64,000 nucleotides of DNA from Hamiltosporidium tvaerminnensis (lineage: Eukaryota; Microsporidia; Dubosqiidae): the NCBI GenBank assembly GCA_022605425.2, contig CM061252.1:310001-374000 (forward strand). The letters run 5' to 3'. A program made the translations under genes and the position numbers. The notes below the pieces were generated by a model. It made no database searches. It was not told the origin of the DNA and saw only the letters and a program-made list of their open reading frames with translations. Below are positions 1 through 11,770 of the stretch, piece after piece. Within the stretch, counting starts at the first letter, position 1. Each line of letters starts with the position of its first letter.

Positions 1-459
1 AAACAAAAATTTTTCAAGCCGTTTGGTTTTATCAATGTTTTTAAATTTATAGCAGATTCTATTTTTATTTTTATAGTAAGTTAAGGAAAAGGTGAGCAAT
101 AGAATACGAGTTTGATTATTATTTATGTTCCTAATTTTCATATAATTACTTAAAAATTATAGTTAGACTATTTTGATCTTTCTTCAGATTTCTAACAAGA
201 ACCACAATAAAGTAGGAAATATATTTTTTGAGAATTATCTTTAGCAAAAAAAATTCATAGAGTTAAAAAGCTTTAAAATAAAAGGCTAATATTTGAAAAG
301 GGTCATATTTTTTGTGTTTAAAACGTACATTTTTACAGAACTTAAGAATTTTTTTGTAGGAATATATTTAAACAACTTTATAATATGTAGTTCGAATTAG
401 GAAAAAAAATATTTAAATCATAAAAAGCTAAATTTGTTTGTGACCTTTAATTAAAGAAC

Positions 460-717
460 TTAGCAGCAACCGCATCCACCACAGCCGCAGTTACATTGAC
501 CACCTCTGCCTCCAGAACATCCACAGCCACCACCACCGCAGTTACATTGACCACCTCTGCAACCATAACATCCACAGCCACCACCTCTGCAAGCTGGACA
601 TCCGTTACCCCCACACCCTCGACATCCACCATATCCACCATACCCTCCGTTTCCTCTGTACCCTCCATATCTTGAGCAAAAGGCCACATTCAAATTCATA
701 AAATTCTTCAAAATCAT
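460..717 (-). CDS. Small Gly/Cys-rich protein, left palindrome arm
   Basis: An 85-residue reading frame, ATG at 717 and TAA at 460. After about 16 ordinary residues it becomes Tyr-Gly-Gly repeats, then a tail with regularly spaced cysteines (CRGGQCNC, GCGGCGCC). Such Cys/Gly proteins are common in spore walls and cuticles, but no family is recognised here. The N-terminus is a poor signal peptide. A more hydrophobic start (ATG at 769, beginning MKKNSILFLF) lies upstream in a different frame in both palindrome copies, so the true start, or a lost splice or frameshift, is uncertain. GC content is far above the surroundings. This is the uninterrupted copy of the pair. Confidence 0.5.
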   Translation of the reverse strand: MILKNFMNLNVAFCSRYGGYRGNGGYGGYGGCRGCGGNGCPACRGGGCGCYGCRGGQCNCGGGGCGCSGGRGGQCNCGCGGCGCC

Positions 718-719
718 GA

Positions 720-1148
720 ATATAGGAAATTATTTTAGAAAACAAGAAAAGAATAGAATTTTTTTTCATTATTCAGAATAGTTTAGATATATAAATACTT
801 TCAAAAAAAAAAATGGACTAACAGTTTTTTACAAAAAAATAATAATTTTTTATTAGCTTATACATTTATAAAGTTACCTATAATTTTATAATTGAAATAT
901 AAGTTACCTTTACTTTTATATTCTGCTCAAAAAATACCAATGTTTTTACTAATTTTTTAAGTCTCAATAATTTTTTTTTAAAAACACAAATGATTTTTTT
1001 TAAAATTTACAATTTTTTTATTCGTTAGTTTAACCTTTACCTACTGACCATTAAAAATAATTTTTTAGTTTCAAAAATCTTTCCCTCTAATATCATACAC
1101 TTATATCTTATTATAATATTTATACTTATATCATATTTTTATTTAAAA
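720..1148. other. Arm spacer, no gene
   Basis: AT-rich sequence mirrored at about 6710-7028. It holds A and T runs and, at 1085-1140, a short minisatellite made of variants of ATATCTTATTATAAT. The same minisatellite reappears at 1862-1955 on the other side of the 0.7-kb repeat, as if that repeat had inserted into it. No coding signal seen. Confidence 0.6.
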
Positions 1149-1860
1149 GTATCACATCTTTTTAAAATAGTGGCAAGTATTATTTTTGTTTTTATGACAT
1201 TAACGCAGTTCTAGGTTTAACATAAATAACTGCTACCCAAAAACTCCATCAGTAACCGCTGCGATACCTACATCCCATAGCCTTTCATCTACCAGGTGTG
1301 TAGAACCTAAATAATAGGCGAGGCAGTTGCCCGGAGTTTGTTAAAATTCGTTGCATGGAGTGTGATCGAAGGCCGAAGCCCCCCTGGGCTCCCCTATACT
1401 ATGCAGCATTCCCACTTATTCTACACTTTCTAACCCAATAAACTTCTAGCTAAGATATATTTCAGAGACTTACATGGGGTCCACCTAGACAGTGCAATGT
1501 CATACCAACAGGTATAACCTATTACTTAGCTTTCCTGGCTTTATATGGTTTTAATTTTTATATCTCCCAGGCGCTAAGTCTTCTAACCCGAGTGAGCAAA
1601 GCTAGGGTTTCATACTTTTACGTGGCAATTACCTACATTTTCAGCTGCGGTCTGCGCGCTAGTTACATAAAAAACCACAAATAAATTTGTAGAAAAAGTT
1701 TCTCATTTTCTTAGACCTCTTCTCCTCATAACAACTTTCATGGAACAACCGAAGATGTAGTGTGGTTTTATTCCCACCAAAAATCCAAACAATGATATCA
1801 CACCAGTTTCACACACTCATTGCCAAGCAGAAAGTTTTTTATGTGGTTATCCTCCCTCCA
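1149..1860 (+). repeat. 0.7-kb non-coding dispersed repeat, copy 1
   Basis: About 712 bases, starting near TATCACATCTTTTTAAAA and ending at TTATCCTCCCTCC. It is matched almost throughout by copies at 5661-6370 (inverted), 20291-21003 and 37680-38386, and by decayed copies elsewhere. Its interior is distinctly richer in G and C than the flanks and holds conserved blocks such as TTCTAGGTTTAACATA and GTGATCGAAGGCCGAAGC. No frame is open across copies, so it is not protein-coding. I see no terminal inverted repeat. It could be a solo LTR, a SINE-like element or another non-autonomous element; the class is unknown. Confidence 0.85.
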
Positions 1861-1964
1861 CAATATATCTTATATCATATACTTATATCTTATTATAATA
1901 TCATATACTTATATCTTATACTCTATCTTATTATAATATCTTATTATTCATCTTATACTAGAGA

Positions 1965-4900
1965 CTTCCACCTCCACCGACCTTCCATGACACCACCGAC
2001 CAACCACCAAGCAGTAGTTGTCAGACTAGTCCTGTCTGCTTGGTTGACACCATACCCTCGTCTTCTGGTACCGATGCCACTGCGTTTGGACCAGCCAAAG
2101 GCATGACAAACCTCAATACAGATGCCCTTCTAAAAGGGAATCGACTGATGGTATTGCACTCAATACTTGACTCTGTTACAGTCGTAGAGCATGAAGGGCC
2201 TAGATCTGCTATTCTAGCAGTGCAAAAGAGGTTTGAGAGAATGCCCAGAAATGGCTGGCCCGCTACTCTGAGGTACTATAATGAGAAATTTAGCTGCATA
2301 CTAGATACCGATGCGTTTAAAAAACTTGCACAAAATGAGGCAGAAAGGAATATAAGGCAAGAAGAGAATGGAGAGCGACATAGAATCGCCACTTGTCTCA
2401 CTGAGCCTAGCACCCTGACTGACACCACGGAGTTCATAAACCTGAGAGATAAATTTTTGAGTAAAATCAAAGAAATCTCGGAGGAGGAAATTGGAAAAGT
2501 GGTGGTCCGAACTCGAAAGCTTCCAAGTGAATTGGTTGACAGTAAAGTTTAGGACCTTATAAATCGAATTATTGGTGAGTATGCTGATTCTTATGTGCCG
2601 ATGACGATAACTGCAGTGGCAAGGATAATCCAGGCAGCCCAGGTATGCTATGACCAGGCAACACGTAAAGAGAAGCCTAGATCCGCTTGGAAGGAAAACA
2701 TAGAAAGTAAAATTTCTAAGTTAGTACTTTCCAAAGATCTTCTCGAGAAGGCTCGTAAGCAGAAAAAGCTCTCCACCTCGGAAACGAAGAGCCTTAAGAA
2801 AATCATGCGAGAGTTTAATTTAAACTTGAGCAGCGTAACCGATCTTTCTGAGGTTTTAGTTAAGAAGAATGAGTCTTTGAATGTTTACGAGAAAAATACG
2901 ATGTATGAAAGTAGGAAGCGATTCCGAAAAGAGAATCGTATGTTTGAGATTTTCCGAGGTCGATTTTATCGTGTGTTATCTGAGCGTGTGGAATCCGAGC
3001 ATGTGGTTAGTCGTGATGAAATTGTGAGTTTTTGGTCTACAATTTAGAACAAAAATGATGACACAGTCACGTACGATAGTTATTTGATTCCATTTGTATC
3101 AGATAATCATCCGACCACGTTTCCTTCACTTGATGAATTTGCATAGATCATTAATTGGCTCCCCAATTGGAAAGCATCTGGAATTGATGGTATTTACAAT
3201 TTTTTTATTCTGAAACTTACAACTCTTCACAAATATATTTATGATATTGTGAAAGTTATATGTTTAGAAGGAACACCTCAAGCTGATTGGTTTTACTGCA
3301 GGCTTAACTATTTGATACCCAAAGGAATTCCACAAAGAGGCTCGGACTACAAGCCAATCACTTGTATGTCCAACCTCTATAAGTTAACGATCCAGTGTGT
3401 AACGAAGGTCATTCAACTTGAAGTGAAAAGGCGAGGGTTGCTTGCAGAGAACCAATTAGGGGCGGTAAGAGGTGTGCAGGGAGCGAAAGAGCAGGCTCTA
3501 CTGAATATAGCCTTAAATAAGAGTACGGAAACAATCTTAAGGCAACATGGATTGATGTTAAAAAAGCTTATGATTCAATAGATCATGCTTATTTAACTCA
3601 ATGCATTGAAAACCTTAATTTACCTAATTGGATCGTGAAATTTATCAAGGTAATTATATCAAAATGGAAAATTGATATATCAGTAGGGCCTGATAAAATC
3701 ATGAGCAAGAAGATTGAGAGAGGGATTTTGCAAGGAGATAGTTTGTCACCATTGTTGTTTGTGTTGTGTATGGATCCATTAAGCCGAAAGCTTAATGAAA
3801 AATACACAGAAGTCACAGTACAAACAGATTAAGAATCCTATTCTACTAATCATCTCTTGTTTATTGATGATCTTAAGCTCCTTGCTAAAGACAGTTTGAC
3901 ATTGAGTGCTATGACAGACGAGGCAAAGGAATTTTTAGAGGTGATTGGGTTAGAGACTAACAAAGAGAAGTCAGCCACAAATGATAAGTGTTGTGAAGAT
4001 ACTGCTACTCTTCTAGAAAGTGTTATTCTTAACAAATATTCAGGAATAATAGAAGATAGCAGAGGAATCCCAACACGTAGCTCATTTGAAGAAGTACAAA
4101 GCAAACTTATATCAAGAGTTGAAAGACTTTGTCACACTAGATTAAATGCAAAAAATTTATTTTCTGCAATCAATCAACATGCGATATCGTTAATCAACTA
4201 CCACATAGGAGTACTTCGACTTGAACCGGCTGACTTCTCTAAGTTAGATGATGCAGTGCGTGCGGTATTGGTGAAAAATAAGATACATCTCCGCCCAGGA
4301 TGTAAAGAGCGTTTATACTTTCCTAGAACAGAACTTGGAAGAGGCCTACATAGTGTTGAGTTGCGAAGCGAACATTTGCTTCTGCAAATCTTGGATTGTC
4401 TGGAAAAAAGTAAAGAAATATCAACTAGACGAGCAGCAATCCTCAAGGATGAAAATAATAATAAAACCCATCTTGCACTAATAAAAGGCTCCTTAAAAGT
4501 AAAGTACAGGTTGGTAGAAGAAGTCACTAAGAAAGGTTTAGAAGAAGCTCAACTTGCAAAACTATATAACGAAATAGAAAAACGAAAACTCCATTCAAAG
4601 TTATATAATGCAAGAAAAAATGAGCTTGTGACTGTTAGTGACTCTTCAAGATGGCTAAAGAGAGGAAATATTATGCCACGAAATGAAGCTGTGTTCTGCT
4701 ATATCCAGGATAGAAATGTATTCTGGTTAGCAGATGGTATGTGTCACACTGCGGGAAGTCTGGTAAGACTGTAGATCATCTGGCAACCCAATGTGAAAAA
4801 ATGCTAAGCCATAACTCTACCAGACGGCATAATGAAGTGGTTAGATGCCTACACTTGATTCTCTTAAATAGATATAAGTTTAAGTCTTCCAAACGAATAA

Positions 4901-5613
4901 AGAGTCACTCAGTTCAAGAAATTCTTGATAATGAGTACGCAGAGATAAGAGTGGACACCAGAATAAAAACTGATGTTAAAATTCGGAATAACAGACCGGA
5001 CATATTTATTTTAGATAAGAAGAAGAATAAGATAACACTCATTGAAGTAGGAATCACTTCCCAAGATTCACTTCAAATAGTTGAAACTGAAAAACTTAGG
5101 AAGTATGACCTGTTAGCCAATGAGTTGGGTCTTATTTATAAGTGTAGTGTTGAGATAATCCCCTATGTGATGACCTGGGACGGTATTGTGACAAAATACC
5201 ATAAATCTTATCTTAAAAGACTAGAAATACCCATGAATGTAGAGGCATACATTCAGTCTATAGTACTTAAGAAAACAGTCGAAACAATTTCCTTTGATCG
5301 ACGAAGAGGACTTGAGTCAGGACTAAATGCCGAAGAGAGCTGGGAGAGAGCGTCAATGGGTGTTATTATGAGATCAGAGATGCATGAGGAACCAATACCC
5401 CCTTTAAAAGAAGCGAAAAGAGAGGAAGATGGTGTTAAAACTTTAAAACCAAAAAATAATACACCCCTTATTTCACAAGGAGGAACCACTTTAGAGGAAC
5501 CGACCAATAACAAAAATGAAGAGTCGGATTTAGAAGAAGAGACAAAAGTGGTTAAAGAGGTAGAAGAAAACATATAAAAATGGTACAAATATTTTAACCC
5601 AGAATTTTATTAA
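1965..5613 (+). mobile_element. LINE copy L1 (restriction-like-endonuclease type), disabled
   Basis: A broken non-LTR retrotransposon. Reverse-transcriptase motifs are readable in pieces: DVKKAYDSIDHAYL (motif A, about 3551), GILQGDSLSPLLF (motif B, about 3724) and FIDDLKLLA (motif C, about 3860). A CCHC-type knuckle region follows at about 4740-4860. The C-terminal part (4741-5577) has RPDIFILDKKKN followed by LIEVGITSQDS and a downstream KYDLL, the PD-(D/E)XK layout of restriction-like LINE endonucleases, so an R2/R4/Dong-type element is likely. In-frame stops occur at 2550, 3045, 3144 and 3830, with frameshifts near 3540 and 4745. The 3' end is ATATAAAAATGGTAC followed by an AATAAA-containing tail. 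Confidence 0.85.
4741..5577 (+). pseudogene. LINE L1 C-terminal endonuclease segment (open frame)
   Basis: The longest undamaged stretch of L1, about 278 codons. It starts inside the zinc-knuckle region: one base is missing compared with the minus copy at 11771-13068, which still reads MCQHC where L1 is shifted. It then runs through HLATQC, a Tyr/His/Arg-rich helix, the RPD...E endonuclease core, and an acidic Glu-rich tail ending at TAA. It has no independent start signal and is best read as the 3' part of a once-continuous polyprotein, not a separate gene. Confidence 0.75.
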
Positions 5614-5660
5614 ATAAATTAATTAGATTGTTAAGCTTTTAATATTTTTTTTGAAAAAGT

Positions 5661-6370
5661 AGAGGGAGGATAACCACATAAAAAACTTTCTGCTTGGCAC
5701 CGAGTGTGTGAAACTGGTGTGAGATCATTGTTTTGATTTTTGGTGGAAATACAACCACAATACATCTCCCGTTGTTCCATAGGAGGTCGTATGAGGAGGA
5801 GAGGTCTATAAAATTGCGAAACTTTTTCTACAAATTTAAATGTAGTTTTTTTTGTAACCAGATTGCAGACCGCAGCTGAACTTGTAGTAATTGCCATGTA
5901 AAAGCATGGAAACCTTGCCTTGCTCACTCGTGTTAGAAGACTTGGCGCCTGGGAGATACAAAACAAAAAACCATTTAAAGCCAGGAAAGCTAAGTAGCAG
6001 GTTATACCTGTTGGTATGACATTGCACTGTCTAGGTGGACTCCATGTAAATCTCTGAAATATATCTTAGCTAGAAGTTTATTGGGTTCAGAAAGTGTAGA
6101 GTAAGTGGGAAGGCTGTCTAGTCTTGGGGGAGCCCATGGGGGACTTCGGCCTTCGATCACACTCCATGCAACAGACATTAACGAACAACGGACAACTGCC
6201 TCGTTTAGTAATTAGGCTTTACGCAGCTTATAGGGAAGGCTTTGGGACGTAGGTTTCGCAGGGGTTACCGATGGAGTGTTGGGGTAGCAGTCATTTATGT
6301 TAAACCTAGAACTGCGTTAATGTCATGAAAACAAATATAACACTTGCCAAGTCTAAAACGATCTGATATT
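5661..6370 (-). repeat. 0.7-kb dispersed repeat, copy 2 (inverted)
   Basis: Reverse complement of the element at 1149-1860, forming the inner part of the palindrome arms. It begins with AGAGGGAGGATAACC and runs to AACACTTGCC plus about 20 further bases. The short frames inside it are not conserved between copies. It lies about 45 bases past the 3' end of LINE L1. Confidence 0.85.
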
Positions 6371-7028
6371 TTTAAATAAACAAACTTACTAAAAATTCGA
6401 GATAAAAATATTTGATTTAAGAAGTATTTTTAGTACAGAATATACTATAAAAAACAAAAGAAATATAAGAAAAATCAAAGAAATATAGAAAGATGTAACC
6501 AGAATAGAATATAAAAGCTATATTTATAAAGAAGGAAAAGAAATAAAGAAATTATCACACAAGAGGTAAAAAGAAAAAAGATGAAACTAAAATAATTATT
6601 TAACAAAGTATTTTTAAAATTTGAAAGTATAATAGGTATAAGATGTTAAAATAATATTATAGTGAAAGATTTTGAAAGTATAAGATAGTATAAGTATACG
6701 ATATTATAGGGAAAGATGATTTTTGAAAGTAAAAAATTATTTTTAATGGTCAGTAGGTAAAGGGTCAACTAACGAAGGGAAAAATTGTACAATTTTTAAA
6801 AATAAACTATTTGTGTTTTTAAAAAAACCTATTGAGACAAAAAAAATTAGAAAAAACATTGGTATTTTTGTAAGGAGAATATAAAAATAAAGGTTAACTT
6901 ATATTTAAATTATAAAATTATAGGTAACTTTATAAATGTATAAGCTAATAAAAAAATATTATTTTTTGTAAAAAACTGTTAGTCCATTTTTTTTTGAAAG
7001 TATTTATATATCTAAATTATTCTGAATA
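6371..7028. other. Arm spacer with extra AT-rich insert, no gene
   Basis: 6371-6710 has no counterpart in the left arm except minisatellite-like pieces (TATAAGATAGTATAAGTATA). 6710-7028 mirrors 720-1085. A TATA-like stretch (TTTATATATCTAAATT) lies about 20 bases before the ATG at 7029. No gene seen. Confidence 0.5.
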
Positions 7029-7080
7029 ATGAAAAAAAATTCTATTCTTTTCTTGTTTTCTAAAATAATTCACTATATTC

Positions 7081-7431
7081 ATGATTTTGAAGAATTTTAT
7101 GAATTTGAAAGTGGCCTTTTGCTCAAGATATGGAGGGTGTGGTGGATATGGAGGGAACAGAGGAAACGGAGGGTATGGTGGATATGGAGGGTACAGAGGA
7201 AACGGAGGGTATGGTGGATATGGAGGGAACAGAGAGTATGGTGGATATGGAGGGAACAGAGGAAACGGAGGGTGTGGTGGATATGGAGGGAACAGAGGAA
7301 ACGGAGGGTATGGTGGATATGGAGGGTGTGGGGGTTATTGATGTCCTGCTTCCAGAGGTGGTGGCTGTGGATGTTCTGCTTGCAGAGGTGGTCAATGTAA
7401 CTGCGGCTGTGGTGGATGCGGTTGCTGCTAA
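7081..7431 (+). pseudogene. Gly/Cys-rich protein, right palindrome arm, interrupted by TGA
   Basis: Counterpart of the gene at 460-717. It has more Tyr-Gly-Gly/Asn-Arg-Gly repeat units, then TGA at 7339-7341. After the stop the same frame continues with the Cys-rich tail (CRGGQCNCGCGGCGCC) to TAA at 7431. The left copy has GGA at the stop position, so a single G-to-T change explains the break. Either this copy is dead or it makes a product lacking the cysteine tail. The hydrophobic upstream start (ATG 7029) is again out of frame, as in the left copy. Confidence 0.6.
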
Positions 7432-7892
7432 ATTCTTTAATTAAAGGTCACAAACAAATTTAGCTTTTTTATGATTTAAATGTTTTTTTTCCTAATTCGA
7501 ACTACATATTATAAAGTTGTTTAAATATATTCCTACAAAAAAATTCTTAAGTTCTGTAAAAATGTACGTTTTAAACACAAAAAATATGACCCTTTTCAAA
7601 TATTAGCCTTTTATTTTAAAGCTTTTTAACTCTATGAATTTTTTTTGCTAAAGATAATTCTCAAAAAATATATTTCCTACTTTATTGTGGTTCTTGTTAG
7701 AAATCTGAAGAAAGATCAAAATAGTCTAACTATAATTTTTAAGTAATTATATGAAAATTAGGAACATAAATAATAATCAAACTCGTATTCTATTGCTCAC
7801 CTTTTCCTTAACTTACTATAAAAATAAAAATAGAATCTGCTATAAATTTAAAAACATTGATAAAACCAAACGGCTTGAAAAATTTTTGTTTG

Positions 7893-10512
7893 TATTTTTC
7901 TTAACAAACATAAGTGGTAGTTGAAGACTCATTTTTATAAACTTTTGGTGGTAATAAGCAAATCAAAAAAAATTACATCGACTAAGATAAAAGAAAGAAA
8001 CGACAATTTAAACTGTGACAATTAAGCTTTATTATAAATTGTTCTAAAAAAGAATTTTATGAAGATGTAAAGCTTTTTCCAAACAAGGATAAAAACGTAA
8101 GAAAAGGAATGGAGAAAGGATTTAAAAGCCACCTAAGATGTTTATTATGAGTCTCATCCGGAAATATTTACAGGGTTCTTTTAACATCAGAATCAGAATA
8201 ATAGCAATATTCAGTTCGATCTAGAAAGGGATACATATGGTTAGATATTTAAGAAATAATAATTTGGTATTGAAACGTTTAAGCTTCGTAATGCCTTTGC
8301 TTTTCCAAAGGATCTGATAATCTACGATTTGTAACAGCAAAAAGACCAAGGTAACATATTATTATTGATTTAATAGATCAATAATCACCCAAGGAATCAA
8401 AAATAACTTCATATAAAGTTGATTCTGCAATGAAGTTGACTCAAATTATGGTTTTGGCTGTACATGTGCAAACAAAATCTAGCGGACACGTTGTATAATA
8501 CTTTCACGAACCGATTACCAAAGAAAGACCACCTGAATGCTGCATTCAGAAATTAAAAATACTTTTCGATTATATTTGTAAAAATTTGTGTAGATTTTAA
8601 TATTTTAAGAAACCCTATTCGGTATCAACATCCGAAAACTCAAATATAACTTCAAACAGGAAATCAAACAATTAAATGTCTCTTGCAAAGGTATTAAAAC
8701 TCTTTATGTTAAACTATCGATTTCTAAATAATGTAATATTATATAAGTGCAATCTTTATCGAAATCAAGTTATTGGCGGTTTACTCGTGTCCCTAGTAAG
8801 ATTGAAAAAGGCTTTAGCACAAGCATGGTATAAAAAAGATGGAACCGAAATAAAAGATAAACAATTTTTTTAAATTTTTATGTGAAACAAATATTTTTGA
8901 TAATGATGATCGTTTAGTAAAGAATTGTTATAGGTAACAGTTTTTACCAGGCTATTTTTTGCCACTTCAGTAATACATGTAAATATTAGAATTAGGGTAG
9001 AACCGGAAAATATTACATTCTCAGAAAGGTACAAAACTAGATATCATACTAAATTAGAAACCTAAACAGGTATTTATCATAAAAATTAAATGTTCTTTTA
9101 CGACTTTGAATTCTCGAAATGAGCTTTTTTACAAACAAAATACCAGGAATACGAAGTTCAAAAATGTTTCTAAAGAAAATATTTAGACTATTTTTGAGCA
9201 ATTTGTTTGCATTAATTTCACGTTACTAAATAATGAATAGAGTATTGAGGAAAAATATCACAAGAATTGTATAGAAGAAAATTGGGTATTATAAAATACG
9301 TTTATATTCTTTCATACATATTTATATTTATATTCTTATTTATACTTTATACCTTATACTTTATATTTTATATTTCGATTTTATTTTTCGTTTTGATGTC
9401 ATTTCTTTGCTATATGAGTAGGTTATGAATATAAAAACACAATCTTCTTTTGCCCAATTTTTTTATAAATTAGAATTTAAATAAGTAGATAAACTAGAAA
9501 AGATAGTAATTCTAAATTATATTTTAAATTTCATTAGAAATTTCAAAGAATACAATCTAGACTTATAATTTAAAAATGTTTCGATTCAGTTATTATATCT
9601 GTGTTTAATTTAAGGACCGGCAGAAGATAGAAAAAAAATTAAAAATATAGTAGAAGTTTAATATGCCTGAAGTATAATATCATACTGTTGATTTCTGCCT
9701 AGAATGCCTTATTTTATCAATGGAAGCCATGGTTCTGGCCTCTATTAAGCGGTACGGTGGAAGTATTATTATAGTGTGTCTTTGTGAATCATTAGAGTAA
9801 AAATATAAGCAAATGTTGAAAATAGAATCTAAGCCACTAGAAAATCAAAAGTCAAATTTTTTTAAGAGATTTGGTAACCAATAGAAAGTATAAGATTTTT
9901 ATGATAAAATAATTTTTTGAAATTTGATTTCATTTGATAAGATATTTTCAAGTAATATTACTGCAGTTGGTTTATTAAAGAATCTTTCGAGTTTATTGTT
10001 ATATTAACATTAAAATGTGAGAAACAAATTGATTAATATCAGTTGGCTATACTTTTTGATCTATGTTTCTTAACCTTTTGAATATTTTTATTCGACTTTT
10101 TAATTTCAAATAGCTCTATCTTTGAGTAAATTACTATGTTTTCATGATATAATTCTTAGCTTTAAATCTTCTACGCATTTTAATTTCTTGAATCTACGAA
10201 ATATAAATTTATTTTTTACTTGTTTCTTCTTATTGATAAAATAATTCGAATAATCTTTCGTTTATCTGGTAATATATTCTCTTTTGATTTTTTAGTCACT
10301 TACGTTTCTTTTGTATTCTAATCGAAAAAACTTTATCTGAATGCTCATATAAAACAAAACCCTTCTTTTTGTTAGTTTTTATACATTCGCTTTATATTTT
10401 TTTCCCACGAGACGAAAGTCTTTCTACGCAGTATGATGGATATATAGATTTGGCACGCTTAATTATATTTATAAAATATTTTACTCTTACTTATATGGTT
10501 TTATTTTATAAA
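7893..10512. other. Gene-free AT-rich stretch with one weak short frame
   Basis: No protein is recognised. The only notable frame is 8676-8873 on the plus strand (65 codons, basic C-terminus), without a CCC motif or clear TATA box at the start. 8150-8650 is less AT-rich than its surroundings and may be a worn-out coding or transposon remnant, but I could not reconstruct a family. Confidence 0.4.
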
Positions 10513-11518
10513 TATCACATGTTTTTTAAAAACAGCAGTAAGTTTCATTGATTTCTGAACATTAAACCAGTTATTGGGTTATTATAGATACTCGCTGCAA
10601 CGCACCATTGGATCTCTTAGATTCACAGATTCTATTGCTTTCTATCTATATGTGTGTAAAACCCTAATTTATAGAGCGAGAAAGTGACCCAGCGTTCGTT
10701 ATTTTTCGTAAGCAAATCTATGATCGCCGGTAGAAACAACCTTGGAATCCCGAAGACCAGCACCGTTTGAACTTAGTCTAAAAATTCCTTATCAAATAGA
10801 CTTTTAGCGAAGAATATCTTCGCGAACTACATAAGTAAAAGCCGATCTCAATTCCGTTCCAACTTAAACACCTGTCTTTTTGCTATTCTTAGTTTTTTTA
10901 AAGATTATGTTCATTCTATCACTCAGGCGATAAGAATATTCTATGAAAAAGTGTCGAAAACTGCATTAAAATATAGTTAATATGCTTTTATTCGAGTTAA
11001 TTAGACAGGTTATGCCAGAAAAGGTAAATTCTCAATGGTATACAACACTATCAGGTTATGTCAACTTAAAATATGTGTTAGAAATAAAGAAAATTTCCAT
11101 GGCTTTTTAAGACTAAGATTTAATTGCGAAAATAATGGTTTTGTATAGAAGTGTTAGGTTAAAGATATTTCCGTATGTCGTTTTAACTTATCGATTGTAA
11201 CTAAACCAGATTTTATCTCAATAAATTATAATTTCTCCCATGTGATAAATCTTCCAATCCATTAATCAAGGCTATTTTTTAATACCTTTACATTATTATA
11301 TGCTACATTTATAGTCATTTTTTTCTAATCTAGTTACATAAAAAATCACAAAGTAAACAAATAAAAAATTTTATAATCTAGTAGGCGCTTCCTCTTTTAT
11401 AAATCTCTGGAAACAACAGAAGATGAGTAATTGTTTTCATAGACACCAATTAATACTAATAATTATCAAGCAAATTTTTATGGGGTTATCTTCTATTCCC
11501 CCCCCCTTATATGAAATT
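10513..11518 (+). repeat. 0.7-kb dispersed repeat, strongly decayed copy with extra sequence
   Basis: The left end (TATCACATGTTTTTTAAA, then CAGTAAGTTTCATTG) and the right end (ATCAAGCAAATTTTTATGG, then GGTTATCTTCTATT before a run of C) resemble the ends of the intact 0.7-kb element. The middle keeps scattered blocks such as AGTTACATAAAAAA. The span is about 1.0 kb instead of 0.7 kb, so roughly 0.3 kb was probably inserted. Confidence 0.55.
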
Positions 11519-11770
11519 TTACACTTATATAATTTATTTCAAATATATACTTTTAAAGTAAAATACATACATAGTTAATTAATAAATCCTAAAAATTATA
11601 TATCTGTCTATTTATCAATAAAAATGTACTTTTTTTAAAAATTACAGCAGTTTATTAATAACTATAAATATAATAATCATTTATAAAAACATACACATTG
11701 TTTAATTCTGATAATACAAAAATAAAAGCTATGAATATTACAAATATATTTTAAGTATAATTTATACAAT

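Larger units (their letters stand above)
1..7892. repeat. Large imperfect inverted repeat (palindrome) around a LINE
   Basis: The first 20 bases of the window are the reverse complement of the bases ending at 7892. The match continues inwards through the Gly/Cys-rich gene (left 460-717, right 7081-7431), its flanks, and the 0.7-kb repeat (left 1149-1860, right 5661-6370). The arms differ by scattered substitutions, homopolymer indels, a different number of Gly repeats, and about 350 extra bases at 6370-6710 in the right arm. The centre, about 1965-5613, is a LINE. The left arm runs into the window edge, so the palindrome may continue beyond it. The divergence argues against a simple assembly mirror artefact. 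Confidence 0.85.

Noticed and set aside
1762-2106. 114-codon plus-strand frame
   Set aside because: It spans the end of a 0.7-kb repeat, a minisatellite and the LINE start; the frame is not kept in other copies of the repeat. The frames at 5631-5966 and 20788-20970 were rejected for the same reason.
8676-8873. 65-codon frame starting MSLAKVLKLF
   Set aside because: No start motif, no signal peptide, no family resemblance; the length is expected by chance in a 2.6-kb AT-rich stretch.
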